This document shows, piece by piece, positions 35,201 through 42,527 of a stretch of DNA of 64,000 nucleotides (position 1 is the first letter of the stretch; each line of letters starts with the position of its first letter). This DNA comes from Variovorax soli NBRC 106424 (GTDB lineage Bacteria; Pseudomonadota; Gammaproteobacteria; Burkholderiales; Burkholderiaceae_C), in the NCBI RefSeq assembly GCF_001591385.1, contig NZ_BCUU01000013.1, positions 1 through 64,000 on the forward strand. The letters are read 5' to 3'. Below the pieces are notes generated by a model. That model did no database searches. It was given only the letters and a program-made list of their open reading frames with translations, and had not been told where the DNA came from. Position numbers and translations under genes: made by a program.

Positions 35201-35840
35201 GTCGCGCATCCGGGCGCTCGCGCAGCGCGAGCAGTTGCTTGCCGGCGGTGATCGCAGCCTGCCCGTGTCCCGCAATGCAGCGCGCAGCCTGCTCCGGCTC
35301 ATGAGCTACAAGGACGAATACGAGGTGGCGCGCCTGTACAGCGCCAAGGACTTTCGGGCGCAGTTGGCCGAGCAGTTCGAGGGCGAGTTCAAGCTGGAGT
35401 TCTACATGGCGCCGCCGCTGCTGTCGCGGCCGAAGAACGGGCAGCCGCCGGCCAAGATCCGCCTGGGCGCCTGGATGCTGCCGGCCATGAAGTGGCTGGC
35501 GCACGGCAAGCGGCTGCGCAGCACGGCCCTGGATCCCTTCGGACACACGGCGGAGCGCCGCCTGGAGCGCTCGCTCATCGAGCAGTTCGAACGCCGGCTG
35601 GACGAACTGGCCTCTGAACTGTCGGCCGACAACCAGAGCCTGGCAGCGCAGATCGCCGCCGTGCCGTTGACGATCCGGGGGTACGGGCACGTCAAGCTGG
35701 CGAATCTCGTCCTGGCGCGCGGCCGCGAGGCCGAGTTGATGCACCGCTTCCTGCCTGACCGCTATCCGCGTCCGGCCGCCGGCACGCAGGCGGGGCAGAT
35801 TCGTGGAATTGCCATCACCGCGGCGCATCAGGCGACCTGA
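32220..35840 (+). CDS. Indolepyruvate ferredoxin oxidoreductase (fused alpha/gamma type)
   Basis: This 1206-residue enzyme oxidatively decarboxylates aryl pyruvates with CoA and ferredoxin. The N-terminal part binds thiamine diphosphate and carries CAGCPHNTSTRVPEGSTARA and IGCHFMANWMDRS. The centre has ferredoxin-like cysteines VCEGCGDCSVQSNC and CAKGFC. The later part is the gamma domain, VTGVGGTGVVTVGAVIAMAA and LDFMGFAQKGGAVLSF. This large single-chain form is typical of aerobic proteobacteria. The first 20 residues are Ala/Ser-rich and the start at 32220 is not strongly supported by a ribosome binding site. The divergent Lrp gene is its likely regulator. Confidence 0.93.
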   Translation: MNCLAAAPSASSSSAIQRPGYQLSDSLWAHSGAIFLTGTQALVRVLLMQRERDAARGWRTQGFVSGYRGSPLGMVDQAIWKAGPRFEEAGIRFVPAINEELAATQVLGTQRVESDPERTAQGVFAMWYGKGPGVDRAGDALKHGNAYGSSPHGGVLVVAGDDHGCVSSSMPHQSDQAFMAWSMPVLQPACVAEYLEFGLYGFELSRYSGAWVGMAALSEVVESAGTVDLDRVHARVDAWRDADTVRRITGHRAPADGLHYRWPDLPSLRIESRLADKLEAVAAFARVNSIDKRLIDSERAKVGIVTCGKAHFDLMEVLRRLEVTPESLAAIGVRLYKVGLSFPLEKTRMLDFAQGLQEILVIEEKGAVVETQMRSLFYNAPSGLRPALVGKLDREGRPLVPALGELRPSRLIELVAHWLSEHFPGNAELGDHFQHVRDFMPHELLSNEADAVKRLPYFCAGCPHNTSTRVPEGSTARAGIGCHFMANWMDRSTAGLIQMGGEGVDWISHAMFTRTPHVFQNLGDGTYYHSGYLAIRQAVAARATITYKILFNDAVAMTGGQPVDGIISVDAIARQVESEGVKQVVVLSDAIEKYEPIRHRFPQGTEFHDRSELDAVQRRLREIAGVTVLIYEQTCAAEKRRRRKKGALPDPPRRLFINQAVCEGCGDCSVQSNCVAVLPHETRLGRKRQIDQTNCNKDYSCAKGFCPSFVGVTGGALRKKIGVLAAGRDAFARHVDALAHPAAHAWTAPYDLLVTGVGGTGVVTVGAVIAMAAHLEGKSASVLDFMGFAQKGGAVLSFVRLADTPQRLNQVRTDTQQADAILACDVVVGATPEALQAVRRGRTRILANTHPIPVAESLHNPDADLRIEQLLEKMRFAAGPEQVQTFDAQSLAQEFLGDTLAANILAVGYAWQCGLIPLSLEALTRAIELNAVAVETNLLAFSLGRLAAAEPAAVDGLRGGLEAQAQDESLDALIAHARAHLTAYQNAAWAQRFESRIRALAQREQLLAGGDRSLPVSRNAARSLLRLMSYKDEYEVARLYSAKDFRAQLAEQFEGEFKLEFYMAPPLLSRPKNGQPPAKIRLGAWMLPAMKWLAHGKRLRSTALDPFGHTAERRLERSLIEQFERRLDELASELSADNQSLAAQIAAVPLTIRGYGHVKLANLVLARGREAELMHRFLPDRYPRPAAGTQAGQIRGIAITAAHQAT

Positions 35841-35965
35841 GCCAAGAGGCTTGACGCGTCCGCTGTCACTTGGGCGTTAGGCGGAACCAGACAGGTAGGC
35901 CATCTTCGAATACAGTGATTGCGGCGCAATTTGCAATGTCGCTTGTTGCCGGCCGATCAAGACGG

Positions 35966-36313
35966 ATGAGCCCCATACTTCGAACCTGGACGTTCTGGAT
36001 TCATGCTTCGCTGCGCGAAGAGTGCCGGCTGCACCTGGAGGCGACCAAGCTGCCCGAAATGCGGTCGCAGCCCGGAAACCGGCGCGCGGCGGCTGTGTTC
36101 AGGGATCTGGAGGACGGTGCGACCGAGGTCGTGGTGATGTCGATCTGGGACTCGATGGCCAGCATCGAGGCGTTCGTGGGCAAGGACCTGCTCGCACCGA
36201 CGATCGACCCGGGCGATCGCCCCAAGCTGTTCGATCACGAACCGCAGGTGCGGCACTATCCCATGCGCTCGATCGACGACGTGCCCGCGCAATTGCGCAA
36301 GCTGGGGCTTTGA
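35966..36313 (+). CDS. Antibiotic biosynthesis monooxygenase-like (ABM) protein
   Basis: This 115-residue protein has the dimeric alpha/beta barrel look of ABM-type proteins: ILRTWTFWIHASLREECRLH, a FRDLEDGATEVVVMSIWDSM strand-helix segment, and a C-terminal HYPMRSIDDVPAQL. The WDSMASIEAFVG stretch is typical. It follows the oxidoreductase by 125 bases. The start at 35966 is chosen from where the fold begins, and an upstream frame extends to 35870 without a ribosome binding site. Confidence 0.6.
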   Translation: MSPILRTWTFWIHASLREECRLHLEATKLPEMRSQPGNRRAAAVFRDLEDGATEVVVMSIWDSMASIEAFVGKDLLAPTIDPGDRPKLFDHEPQVRHYPMRSIDDVPAQLRKLGL

Positions 36314-36347
36314 TCTGGGAGCGGCCGCAGCCGCCTGAATTGCCGGG

Positions 36348-37124
36348 TTACAGGGCGCCGCAAAGCGCCACGGCGTAGGCGGCGTCCCCGCGGGCGTCGA
36401 AGCCCTGCTTGGCGGGAAGCCGCAGGTCGACGGCGCCGCTGGGCGCGGCGCCGCGATCCATGGTGTTGGCAAAACGGCGCACGACGCCCTTGAGGGCTGC
36501 ATCCACCGTTTGCTGGGCGGAGCGCCGGCGCACGATGACCCCACGGATGCGGTTGCGGTCGTGCTGCACCAGTGCCTGGTGGTCGCCTTCCACCACGCAC
36601 AAGGTGCCATCCTCGGATTTCAGGACGTTCTGGAAGCGCTTCCAGACCGTTGCCACCGAAGGTTTGATGGAATCCAGTTCGCAGCCGCACTGAACGGCAA
36701 AGTCCGCGAGTTCGACATGCAGCGCGGAGGAAATGCACGACACCAGCTGTCCGCCGTCCGGTGCGGGGTCCGAGAAGCTGAAGGACACGTCACGCGAATC
36801 GGTGCTGTAGAGCTGCTCGTAGTGGGCACGGGCGTAGGCGTAGCGGCTGTCGGGGTCGACCCAGGCCGGCGACCAGGGCAGGACGAAGTATTGCGCCTCG
36901 GTCGGCCCCACGATCCAGGAAAGTGAGCGCGGCACCGGCGCTTCCTGCACCCAGCCTCGCAGCGCATCCATGGCGGCGGGACGTTCGCCCCCGAAGAACT
37001 GGAAGCTGGCCTTTCGGGAGACGCTGGCACGCCCCCAGACGCGTTTGACCTCGCAGGCAATCAGCGCGCCCGGCGCCAGATGCACGCGAATTTCAGCGCC
37101 ACTGAGATACCTTGCGAGTCCCAT
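36348..37124 (-). CDS. Hypothetical protein linked to the luxR gene
   Basis: This 258-residue soluble protein was not recognised. It starts MGLARYLSGAEIRVHLAPGA, has a beta-rich N-terminal part, the segment QYFVLPWSPAWVDPDSRYAY and a C-terminal helical part with RNRIRGVIVRRRSAQQTVDA. The alternating beta and helical pattern is somewhat like actin-fold pilus or secretion proteins, but I see no nucleotide motif. It lies 78 bases downstream of luxR on the same strand and may be under the same control. A GTG at 37157 would add 11 residues. Confidence 0.55.
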   Translation of the reverse strand: MGLARYLSGAEIRVHLAPGALIACEVKRVWGRASVSRKASFQFFGGERPAAMDALRGWVQEAPVPRSLSWIVGPTEAQYFVLPWSPAWVDPDSRYAYARAHYEQLYSTDSRDVSFSFSDPAPDGGQLVSCISSALHVELADFAVQCGCELDSIKPSVATVWKRFQNVLKSEDGTLCVVEGDHQALVQHDRNRIRGVIVRRRSAQQTVDAALKGVVRRFANTMDRGAAPSGAVDLRLPAKQGFDARGDAAYAVALCGAL

Positions 37125-37202
37125 GCGCGAATTGAACTGCGTTTGCAGGCGGCGCACAGCTCACAGAATTGATAGGTCCGCGATGGCGCGCGGCAAGGCA
37201 AG

Positions 37203-37916
37203 CTAGTTGAGCAGTCCGGAAAGCAGGGCCTGCACCACCGCGGCCGTCTTGTTGGCCGCTCCCAGCTTGTGCACCACGTTCTTGATGTGAAAGTTCACCG
37301 TCGGCACCGAAATTCCCAGGATCGCACCGATGTCGGCGGCGGTCTTGCCGTCTGCAGTCCACTTGAGGACCTCGATCTCGCGTGGCGTGAGGGGGACCTC
37401 GGGCTGCACGGCGTAGCGCGGCTTCATGAGGCGCGACAGCGCCAGGTGCGCGGCTTGCACCAGCCAGCGCATTTCGCTGTCCTTGGCCGCGAGTTCCTGG
37501 TCGCTGAGCAGTTCGGTCGAGCGCGACAGCGTCAGCATGCCGCCCACGCCGAAGCCGTCCAGGCTCGACTGGGCCCAGCCCACCCGCAGGCCGTGCTCGC
37601 GGGCTTCTTCCCACAGCGAACGTGCGGAGGCAAAGACCTCGTCCGTCCACACCAGCGGCCGCTGGCTTTGCTGCCCGTGCCGCACGCTGGGGTCCATCTG
37701 CAGGTAGCCGGCCGCCAGGTAGCGCGCCTGCCAGGCGGCGGGGTAGTCGTTGAGCGTGATCACCTTGGGGTTGGAAACCGGCACCGCCAGGCGCAGGCCA
37801 TAGGCACAGTGCTCGAAGCCCAGCCGGCGCGCCTCCGCCTGGAGCGCCGCGAACACGGCTTGCTCGCTGGACGCGCGATCCAGTGCTGTCAGCAGGTTCT
37901 CAGCAGATGGCTGCAT
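37203..37916 (-). CDS. luxR: LuxR-type acyl-homoserine-lactone receptor
   Basis: This 237-residue protein has an N-terminal autoinducer-binding domain and a C-terminal helix-turn-helix. The conserved ligand residues are visible: Trp and Tyr in AAWQARYLAAGYLQMDPSVR, the Asp-Pro pair there, and Trp in RPLVWTDEVF. The DNA-binding end reads LTPREIEVLKWTADGKTAAD, then IGAILGISVPTVNFHIKNVV. It is divergent from rsaM and luxI, which makes a complete quorum-sensing set. Activation of the rsaM-luxI side is inferred. Confidence 0.93.
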   Translation of the reverse strand: MQPSAENLLTALDRASSEQAVFAALQAEARRLGFEHCAYGLRLAVPVSNPKVITLNDYPAAWQARYLAAGYLQMDPSVRHGQQSQRPLVWTDEVFASARSLWEEAREHGLRVGWAQSSLDGFGVGGMLTLSRSTELLSDQELAAKDSEMRWLVQAAHLALSRLMKPRYAVQPEVPLTPREIEVLKWTADGKTAADIGAILGISVPTVNFHIKNVVHKLGAANKTAAVVQALLSGLLN

Positions 37917-38213
37917 GACGGACCCGCGTCCAGGCGAATGAGGTCTGTCGCCCGAAATGTGGCATGGCAGGCTCGGTGGGGTGTCGACGTGTTGGTGATC
38001 GAAATGAAACCCTGAGTGTTCAATTTACATGAATCGGGTCCGTCTGACTCGGGCGCAGTGCGGGCTGTGCTAACCAATGTGAAGAATTGTGCAGGGAAGC
38101 CGTCGGCCCTCACCTTTTTTTGAGGAGGACGCCGGGCCGTGATCCGCGATGAAATATTTGGAGGGCGTTGCGCGCGCTAGCCCTCACATGCCAACCGTAG
38201 GAGGAAATTGCGT

Positions 38214-38618
38214 ATGAGGATCGTGTCAGCCGACGGATACCTGCGGCTCCAGACGCAGGAACTGGGCAGCATTTCGCTGCAGCACCTCATTTCCAATGTC
38301 GACGACGAGGTCATCGACCCGGTCCAGCGTTGCGGGGCTGCCACAACCTTGTCGGGCTACACGGAGTGGGTCAGCCCGGCCGTGCCGGCGCTCAGCATCG
38401 GCTGGGACTGGGAGTGGCGAGGAACCCCCGGCCAGTCAGAGGTTGTGCGGCTGGGCCTTCCGCGAACCAACATCCTGGTGGTGTCGGAGTCCAGCGTGCC
38501 CATGACCTGGGAAGACAGCCTGCAGGTGCTGGCCCACTTCATCGACGCCATCGATTGGCAGCGTGCTGCGCTCGACGCCGCGTTCCGGGCCGGCACGGGG
38601 TCGACCTACAAGAACTGA
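38214..38618 (+). CDS. rsaM: RsaM-like (DUF4902) quorum-sensing modulator
   Basis: This 134-residue protein matches the RsaM/DUF4902 pattern by eye, with LQHLISNVDDEVIDPVQRCG, SGYTEWVSPAVPALSIGWDW and a C-terminal helix. It also has the characteristic position between luxR and luxI. RsaM proteins of Burkholderia and relatives dampen acyl-homoserine-lactone production by an unclear route and have a fold without known enzymatic sites. GTAGGAGGAAATTGCGT is a strong ribosome binding site for the ATG at 38214. It is followed 59 bases later by luxI on the same strand. Confidence 0.85.
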   Translation: MRIVSADGYLRLQTQELGSISLQHLISNVDDEVIDPVQRCGAATTLSGYTEWVSPAVPALSIGWDWEWRGTPGQSEVVRLGLPRTNILVVSESSVPMTWEDSLQVLAHFIDAIDWQRAALDAAFRAGTGSTYKN

Positions 38619-38651
38619 TAGTTCCGTATGCATGCGCGGAAGGCTGAAATC

Positions 38652-38669
38652 TCCCGATACAACTCGGGA
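38652..38669. promoter_or_regulatory. Inverted repeat just before luxI
   Basis: TCCCGA at 38652-38657 and TCGGGA at 38664-38669 flank TACAAC, eight bases before the luxI ATG. No normal ribosome binding site exists between the hairpin and the start. The hairpin could hide the ribosome entry region or be a protein-binding site. It does not match the usual lux-box consensus. Confidence 0.4.
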
Positions 38670-38677
38670 TTAACCAA

Positions 38678-39271
38678 ATGGAAGTACTCGCCGGCCGCCC
38701 CCATGAACTGACCCCTCAACTGCTCGAGAGCGTCGAGCGGTACCGCTACAAGGTCTTCGTCGAAATGCTGGGCTGGCAACTGGACACGCCGCCCGGCCTG
38801 GAGCGCGACCAGTTCGACCATTCGGGCACGCTTTATCTGGCGGCGCGCGATGCGCAGCAGAACGTGATCGGCACCGCGCGCCTGCTGCCCACCACCCAGT
38901 CCTACCTTCTGGGAGACGTCTTCCCGCAGTTGATGGGAGGCGCGGAGCCACCCAAGGATCCGTTGGTGTGGGAGCTGTCGCGGTTCGCCGCCGTCGACTT
39001 CACTGCCACCGGCACGGGGGCGCTCGGGCAGTTCTCGTCGCCCGTTGCGGTTGGTCTCCTGGAGAAGGCGATCGAAGTCGCGGCAGCGCAGGGCGCGCAG
39101 CGGTTGATCACGGTGTCCCCGTTGGGCATCGAGCGGCTGCTGCGCCGCGAGGGCTTCAGGGCGCACCGCGCCGCGCCTCCGCAGATCATCGACGGGCATC
39201 CCATCTTTGCCTGCTGGATCGACGTGACGCCTCGCTGTCCGCCGGTGGCACGCCGCGAGATGGCGCACTGA
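38678..39271 (+). CDS. luxI: Acyl-homoserine-lactone synthase
   Basis: This 197-residue autoinducer synthase has the family residues RYKVFVEMLGWQL near 23-35, FDHSGTLYLAARD and IGTARLLPTTQSYLLGDVFP, with the Arg and Asp positions that bind S-adenosylmethionine. VWELSRFAAVD carries the conserved Glu and Arg. A C-terminal PPQIIDGHPIFACWIDV strand completes the fold. Together with LuxR it forms the quorum-sensing circuit, and the acyl chain cannot be predicted. Translation start signals are weak, as noted for the hairpin before it. Confidence 0.95.
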   Translation: MEVLAGRPHELTPQLLESVERYRYKVFVEMLGWQLDTPPGLERDQFDHSGTLYLAARDAQQNVIGTARLLPTTQSYLLGDVFPQLMGGAEPPKDPLVWELSRFAAVDFTATGTGALGQFSSPVAVGLLEKAIEVAAAQGAQRLITVSPLGIERLLRREGFRAHRAAPPQIIDGHPIFACWIDVTPRCPPVARREMAH

Positions 39272-39302
39272 CATCGTTCTTCCAGCGCCGGATCTCGAGC
39301 GC

Positions 39303-39342
39303 AGAAATAGAAAAAGGGCCTCGCAGGCCCTTTTCTATTTCT
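39303..39342. terminator. Bidirectional terminator after luxI
   Basis: A long inverted repeat pairs AGAAATAGAAAAAGGGCC with GGCCCTTTTCTATTTCT around TCGCA, with one unpaired A. T runs on both strands fit termination of luxI and of the convergent small gene. Confidence 0.85.
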
Positions 39343-39362
39343 GGCGCTTCACTTGAGCAGGC

Positions 39363-39695
39363 TCATTCGAGCTGCGTGAAGTCCGTGTCGCCGCTGTGCG
39401 GGCGCGCCAGCCATTCGGACACCCAATCTTCCACGCGCTTGTTGACGCGTGCCACCGCGGCGGCACGGTCCTGTCCGCACAGCGTGAGCACCAGGCGGCA
39501 GCGCATCTCGGAGCCTTCCCACACTTCGGCCACGCCGCCGAACTCGCCGGCCGCGTCGGGGCCGAGCTTCAGGTCTAGGCGCCAGCCCGTGGGTAGAACA
39601 GCGCACGCGTCGTCTTGTTGCGCCTGTTGCTTGTCGTAGTGATCTTGGTTTTCTTGCAATGGGATTCCGTGCTCTGGATGGGGAGGCAACCGCAA
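39363..39695 (-). CDS. Hypothetical protein
   Basis: This frame of up to 110 residues was not recognised. The conserved-looking part is the C-terminal 75 residues, with LDLKLGPDAAGEFGGVAEVW, MRCRLVLTLCGQ and a helix VARVNKRVEDWVSEWLARP. The first start is TTG at 39695. A second TTG at 39659 is preceded by CGGAAT and may be the true start. It ends at the shared terminator and converges on luxI. Confidence 0.45.
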   Translation of the reverse strand: MRLPPHPEHGIPLQENQDHYDKQQAQQDDACAVLPTGWRLDLKLGPDAAGEFGGVAEVWEGSEMRCRLVLTLCGQDRAAAVARVNKRVEDWVSEWLARPHSGDTDFTQLE

Positions 39696-39814
39696 AGCTT
39701 ACGCGAGTTGGGCGGTGGCAAGTCAACCTCCGCGGAATGGACAAGCTTGCATGGCCCGGCGGATGGCCGCAGGATGGTTCTTCACGGCAGCCGCCGCGAA
39801 AGGAGACTCGGGCC

Positions 39815-40048
39815 ATGCCCATGGAACTGCTCAGACGCCTGGCCGACCAGGAACTGCCCGCGGCGCTCTATGCGCCCGCCGATATCGATCGGTTGCGAGT
39901 ACTTCGCGCAGCCGGCTTGGTCACCGCTCTTATTCCGCCGGTCGAGACGCTGGAAGGCGGCGCGCAGGTGCACAAGGCCGCGCAGGTGCTGTGCATCACG
40001 CCGAAGGGGCGCCGCGCACTTGCCGATGAAACCGAAGTTGCCGGCTGA
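39815..40048 (+). CDS. Small winged-helix-like hypothetical protein
   Basis: This 77-residue protein reads MPMELLRRLADQELPAALYA, then DIDRLRVLRAAGLVTALIPP and an ending VLCITPKGRRALADETE. A short helical bundle followed by a beta-hairpin and the TPKGRRAL end resembles winged-helix domains of MarR-like proteins. AAAGGAGACTCGGGCC precedes the ATG at 39815. No clear partner is adjacent. Confidence 0.6.
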   Translation: MPMELLRRLADQELPAALYAPADIDRLRVLRAAGLVTALIPPVETLEGGAQVHKAAQVLCITPKGRRALADETEVAG

Positions 40049-40241
40049 CGTTTCCCGGCGGCCCCTGCAGCCCGGCAGCGAAGAGCCGCCGCCCGAGCCG
40101 GTGCCCGGCCAGGACGACCCCGATCCCCAACCGAAGGAGCCGACCGGCCCTTCCACCGAAGAAGACGCGCAACCCCAGTTGCGCGGGTCTTGTCAGCCGA
40201 TTCCGACGCCCGCCGACACCCTCTTGGCGGACAGCCGTTGA
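40026..40241 (+). CDS. Small Pro/Glu-rich protein
   Basis: This is a 71-residue, highly Pro- and acid-rich frame (EEPPPEPVPGQDDPDPQPKE), overlapping the previous gene by 23 bases. It would be fully disordered. It could be a real coupled gene, but the composition also arises by chance in GC-rich DNA, so support is modest. Confidence 0.35.
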   Translation: MKPKLPADVSRRPLQPGSEEPPPEPVPGQDDPDPQPKEPTGPSTEEDAQPQLRGSCQPIPTPADTLLADSR

Positions 40242-40340
40242 ACCCGGCGGCTGACGGTTCGAGCCGCTGCCAGCCGGTGCCGGAAATTGCTGGCCGGGCT
40301 TATACCTTGCATACGGGATCTTCCCGAGCAGGAGACAGCC

Positions 40341-40523
40341 ATGAAAGGGCACGAGAACAACAACTGGGAACAACAAGAAGCGGATCGCATGGGTTGGCGC
40401 TATTGCTACGAATGCGTCTCTCCCAGCTCCGGTTCGAGGCTGCGGGTGACCGGCGAGGCCGAGGCGTACTTCTGGTACTTGCTGGGCTACCAGGTGCACC
40501 GGATGCTCGAGCGCGCACCGTGA
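40341..40523 (+). CDS. Small hypothetical protein
   Basis: This 60-residue protein reads MKGHENNNWEQQEADRMGWR, then YCYECVSPSSGSRLRVTGEA and a helix YFWYLLGYQVHRMLER. The Cys-x-x-Cys and aromatic-rich pattern suggests a folded mini-protein. CAGGAGACAGCC is a strong ribosome binding site, which supports it as a gene. Function unknown. Confidence 0.55.
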   Translation: MKGHENNNWEQQEADRMGWRYCYECVSPSSGSRLRVTGEAEAYFWYLLGYQVHRMLERAP

Positions 40524-40534
40524 GGGAGCCGATC

Positions 40535-40657
40535 ATGTTCATCCGTCTCGCGGCGGTGCCGGCCGCACCTGATCGCCGGCTCATCATTGCCTGTATCCGG
40601 GCGTGCATCTGGGCGGATGTGGAGGGCCGGCCTTTCTGCCGACTGCCCTGGAACTGA
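40535..40657 (+). CDS. Possible 40-residue peptide
   Basis: MFIRLAAVPAAPDRRLIIAC is followed by a short tail with IRACIWADVEGRPFCRLPWN. GAGGGAGCCGATC precedes the ATG at 40535, eleven bases after the stop of the preceding small gene. Only the start signals support it. Confidence 0.3.
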   Translation: MFIRLAAVPAAPDRRLIIACIRACIWADVEGRPFCRLPWN

Positions 40658-40671
40658 ATGCGTCCTGATGC

Positions 40672-41175
40672 TCAGCGGTGAAGACTGCGGTGGTGCTCGA
40701 CCAGGGCGTCCAGCGCGTGCTCGGCGGCCGCTTCGCGTACCTCGTTTCTTTCGCCGCTGAACACGCGCGTTTCGGTAAAGGCCTGTTCGGTGAGCGGGCC
40801 GGTGCGGAACACCCAGGCAAAGCACTGGGTGCCGGGTTCCAGATCCGCTTCACCATCCGGCACCTCGGCAACGCCTGTGTTCGCGATCGCCACATTCGCG
40901 TCGCTGCGGGCGAGGGCGCCGCGTGCCATCTCGAGTGCCACCGCTTCGCTCGTGAGTCCGTGCGCATCGATGGTGGCCGGCTTCACGCCCAGGTGCTTGA
41001 ACTTGGCCTTTGGGCTGTAGGCCACGAAGGCGCTTTCCAGCACGGCGCCCGCGCCGGGAACGTCCGCCAGGCGCGAGGCGATCAGGCCGGCAGTGCAGGA
41101 TTCGGCGGTGACCAATACCAGGTGGTGTGACTCGAGGTAGTCGGCAACCTGCTGGCCGTCGAGGGCGGTTTGCAT
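40672..41175 (-). CDS. pncC: CinA C-terminal-type nicotinamide-nucleotide amidase
   Basis: This is a 167-residue, stand-alone PncC-type domain. Family motifs are VLVTAESCTAGLIASRLADV with the catalytic Ser-Cys-Thr region, FVAYSPKAKFKHLGV, and IANTGVAEVPDGEADLEPGT. It deamidates nicotinamide mononucleotide in NAD recycling. AAGGAGCGCCCC precedes the ATG. It is the last gene of an ArsR-led minus-strand cluster with a VOC protein, DUF899 and AHSA1. Confidence 0.85.
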   Translation of the reverse strand: MQTALDGQQVADYLESHHLVLVTAESCTAGLIASRLADVPGAGAVLESAFVAYSPKAKFKHLGVKPATIDAHGLTSEAVALEMARGALARSDANVAIANTGVAEVPDGEADLEPGTQCFAWVFRTGPLTEQAFTETRVFSGERNEVREAAAEHALDALVEHHRSLHR

Positions 41176-41248
41176 GGGGCGCTCCTTTGCGTGCAGCTCT
41201 GGAGCGCGACCTTATGCCCGGCGGCCGTGCCGGACCTGTCGGACGATA

Positions 41249-41704
41249 TCAAACCCCGTCGTAGGCGGCCTGCAGCGCCGCGATGTCGATCTTGCTCATC
41301 TTCATCATGGCCTGCATGGCACGGCCGGCCCGTGCCCTGTCCTTGTCTCCCAGCATGCGGCTCAGAATGCCGGGGATGATCTGCCACGACAGGCCGAACT
41401 TGTCCTGGAGCCATCCGCAAGGCTGGTAGCTGCCGCCTTCGCCCAGGCGGGACCAGTAGTGGTCGACTTCCTCTTGCGATTCGCAATGCACATACAGCGA
41501 GATGGCCGGGGAGAACTGGAACTGCGGCCCGCCGTTGAGCGCCATGAACGACTGCCCCTCGAGCTCGAAGGACGCACCCATCATTTTGCCGTCGGGGCCC
41601 GGCATCAGGCTGGTGACGCGCGCGTTCCTGAAGATCGATGTGTAGAAGTCGATGGCGTCCTGCGCATTGCCGTCGAACCAGAGAAATGGGGTGATCATCT
41701 GCAT
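41249..41704 (-). CDS. VOC-family protein (PhnB/3-demethylubiquinone-methyltransferase-like)
   Basis: This 151-residue protein has ITPFLWFDGNAQDAIDFYTS, PGPDGKMMGASFELEGQSFM, a NGGPQFQFSPAISLYVHCES strand, and FGLSWQIIPGILSRML. This is the PhnB-like VOC pattern, with metal-site residues partly replaced. GCAAGGAACAGCC precedes the ATG. It lies 24 bases downstream of the DUF899 gene in the ArsR-led cluster. Its enzymatic role is unknown. Confidence 0.85.
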   Translation of the reverse strand: MQMITPFLWFDGNAQDAIDFYTSIFRNARVTSLMPGPDGKMMGASFELEGQSFMALNGGPQFQFSPAISLYVHCESQEEVDHYWSRLGEGGSYQPCGWLQDKFGLSWQIIPGILSRMLGDKDRARAGRAMQAMMKMSKIDIAALQAAYDGV

Positions 41705-41728
41705 GGCTGTTCCTTGCTGCCGGCCGGT

Positions 41729-42493
41729 TCAGTGGCAGCAGCCGTGCTGCGATGTCGCTTGCGGCTGCGGCTCGTATTCGTCGTGGCGGCGCACCCAGCT
41801 GCTCATCTTCGGGCCTTGCGCCGGCTCGCGGCGCCCCAGCGGCGTCATGTCGAGCAGGGCGTAGGCCGGCAGCAGGGCCTCGCCCCCGCGGCCGAAGGAC
41901 GAGTAGCTGTGGAACACCTCGCCCTGGTCGTTGCGGATGAAGGCGCTCAGGCCCGAGGCCTCTTCGCCCCAGGGCGCCTGGCGCTTGAAGTTGTAGTCGA
42001 CCTCGCCGGCCGCCACCTCCTCTGGGCGGAAGGACACCTTGAAGTCGTAGTTGAAATCGCTGCCGTGCGACGACACCCACGGAATGTTCCAGCCCATGCG
42101 TGAGCGGTAGCGGGCAATTTCTTCCAGCGGTGCGCGCGACACGGCGACCACCGACACGCCGTGGTGGCGCAGGTGCACGAGCACGCCGTCGATGTGGTCG
42201 ATCAGGAAGGAGCAGCCGATGCAGCCCGCCTCGTCGCCCGGCGCCAGCATGAAGTGGTAGACGAGCAGTTGCTCGTTCTCGCCGAACAGGTCGATCAGCC
42301 GCTGCTGGCCTGCGGACGTGCCGAAGCGGTAGTCCTTGTCGATGCGCACCCAGGGCAGGGCCCGTCGTTCCTCGGCCAGGCGGTCGTGGGCGCGGGTGAG
42401 TTCCTTCTCGCGCGCCACCAGGCGGCGGCTGGCCTCGATCCATTCGTCGCGGGATGCGACACGGTGCGGTTGCTTGTCGATGCGCATGTTCAT
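41729..42493 (-). CDS. DUF899 thioredoxin-fold protein
   Basis: This is a 254-residue protein of the DUF899 family. HRVASRDEWIEASRRLVARE, then FGENEQLLVYHFMLAPGDEA and GCIGCSFLIDHIDGVLVHLR, give the CxxC-like GCIGC site of this thioredoxin-related fold. GWNIPWVSSHGSDFNYDF is the typical family motif. The C-terminus ends in SQHGCCH, a short Cys/His tail that could bind metal. AAAGGA precedes the start. Genes of this type are often grouped with ArsR/AHSA1 pairs in soil bacteria, as here. Confidence 0.9.
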   Translation of the reverse strand: MNMRIDKQPHRVASRDEWIEASRRLVAREKELTRAHDRLAEERRALPWVRIDKDYRFGTSAGQQRLIDLFGENEQLLVYHFMLAPGDEAGCIGCSFLIDHIDGVLVHLRHHGVSVVAVSRAPLEEIARYRSRMGWNIPWVSSHGSDFNYDFKVSFRPEEVAAGEVDYNFKRQAPWGEEASGLSAFIRNDQGEVFHSYSSFGRGGEALLPAYALLDMTPLGRREPAQGPKMSSWVRRHDEYEPQPQATSQHGCCH

Positions 42494-42527
42494 GGCGTGG
42501 GTCCTTTGGGTGAAGTGATCGAGAGGT

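Noticed and set aside
32250-35828. A 1192-codon open frame antisense to the oxidoreductase gene
   Set aside because: It is a shadow frame of a GC-rich gene, with low-complexity His/Arg/Gln composition and no family motifs. The plus-strand frame has clear enzyme motifs throughout.
37917-38213. A lux box between luxR and rsaM
   Set aside because: I searched both strands by eye for the CTG-N10-CAG type palindrome and found no convincing match.
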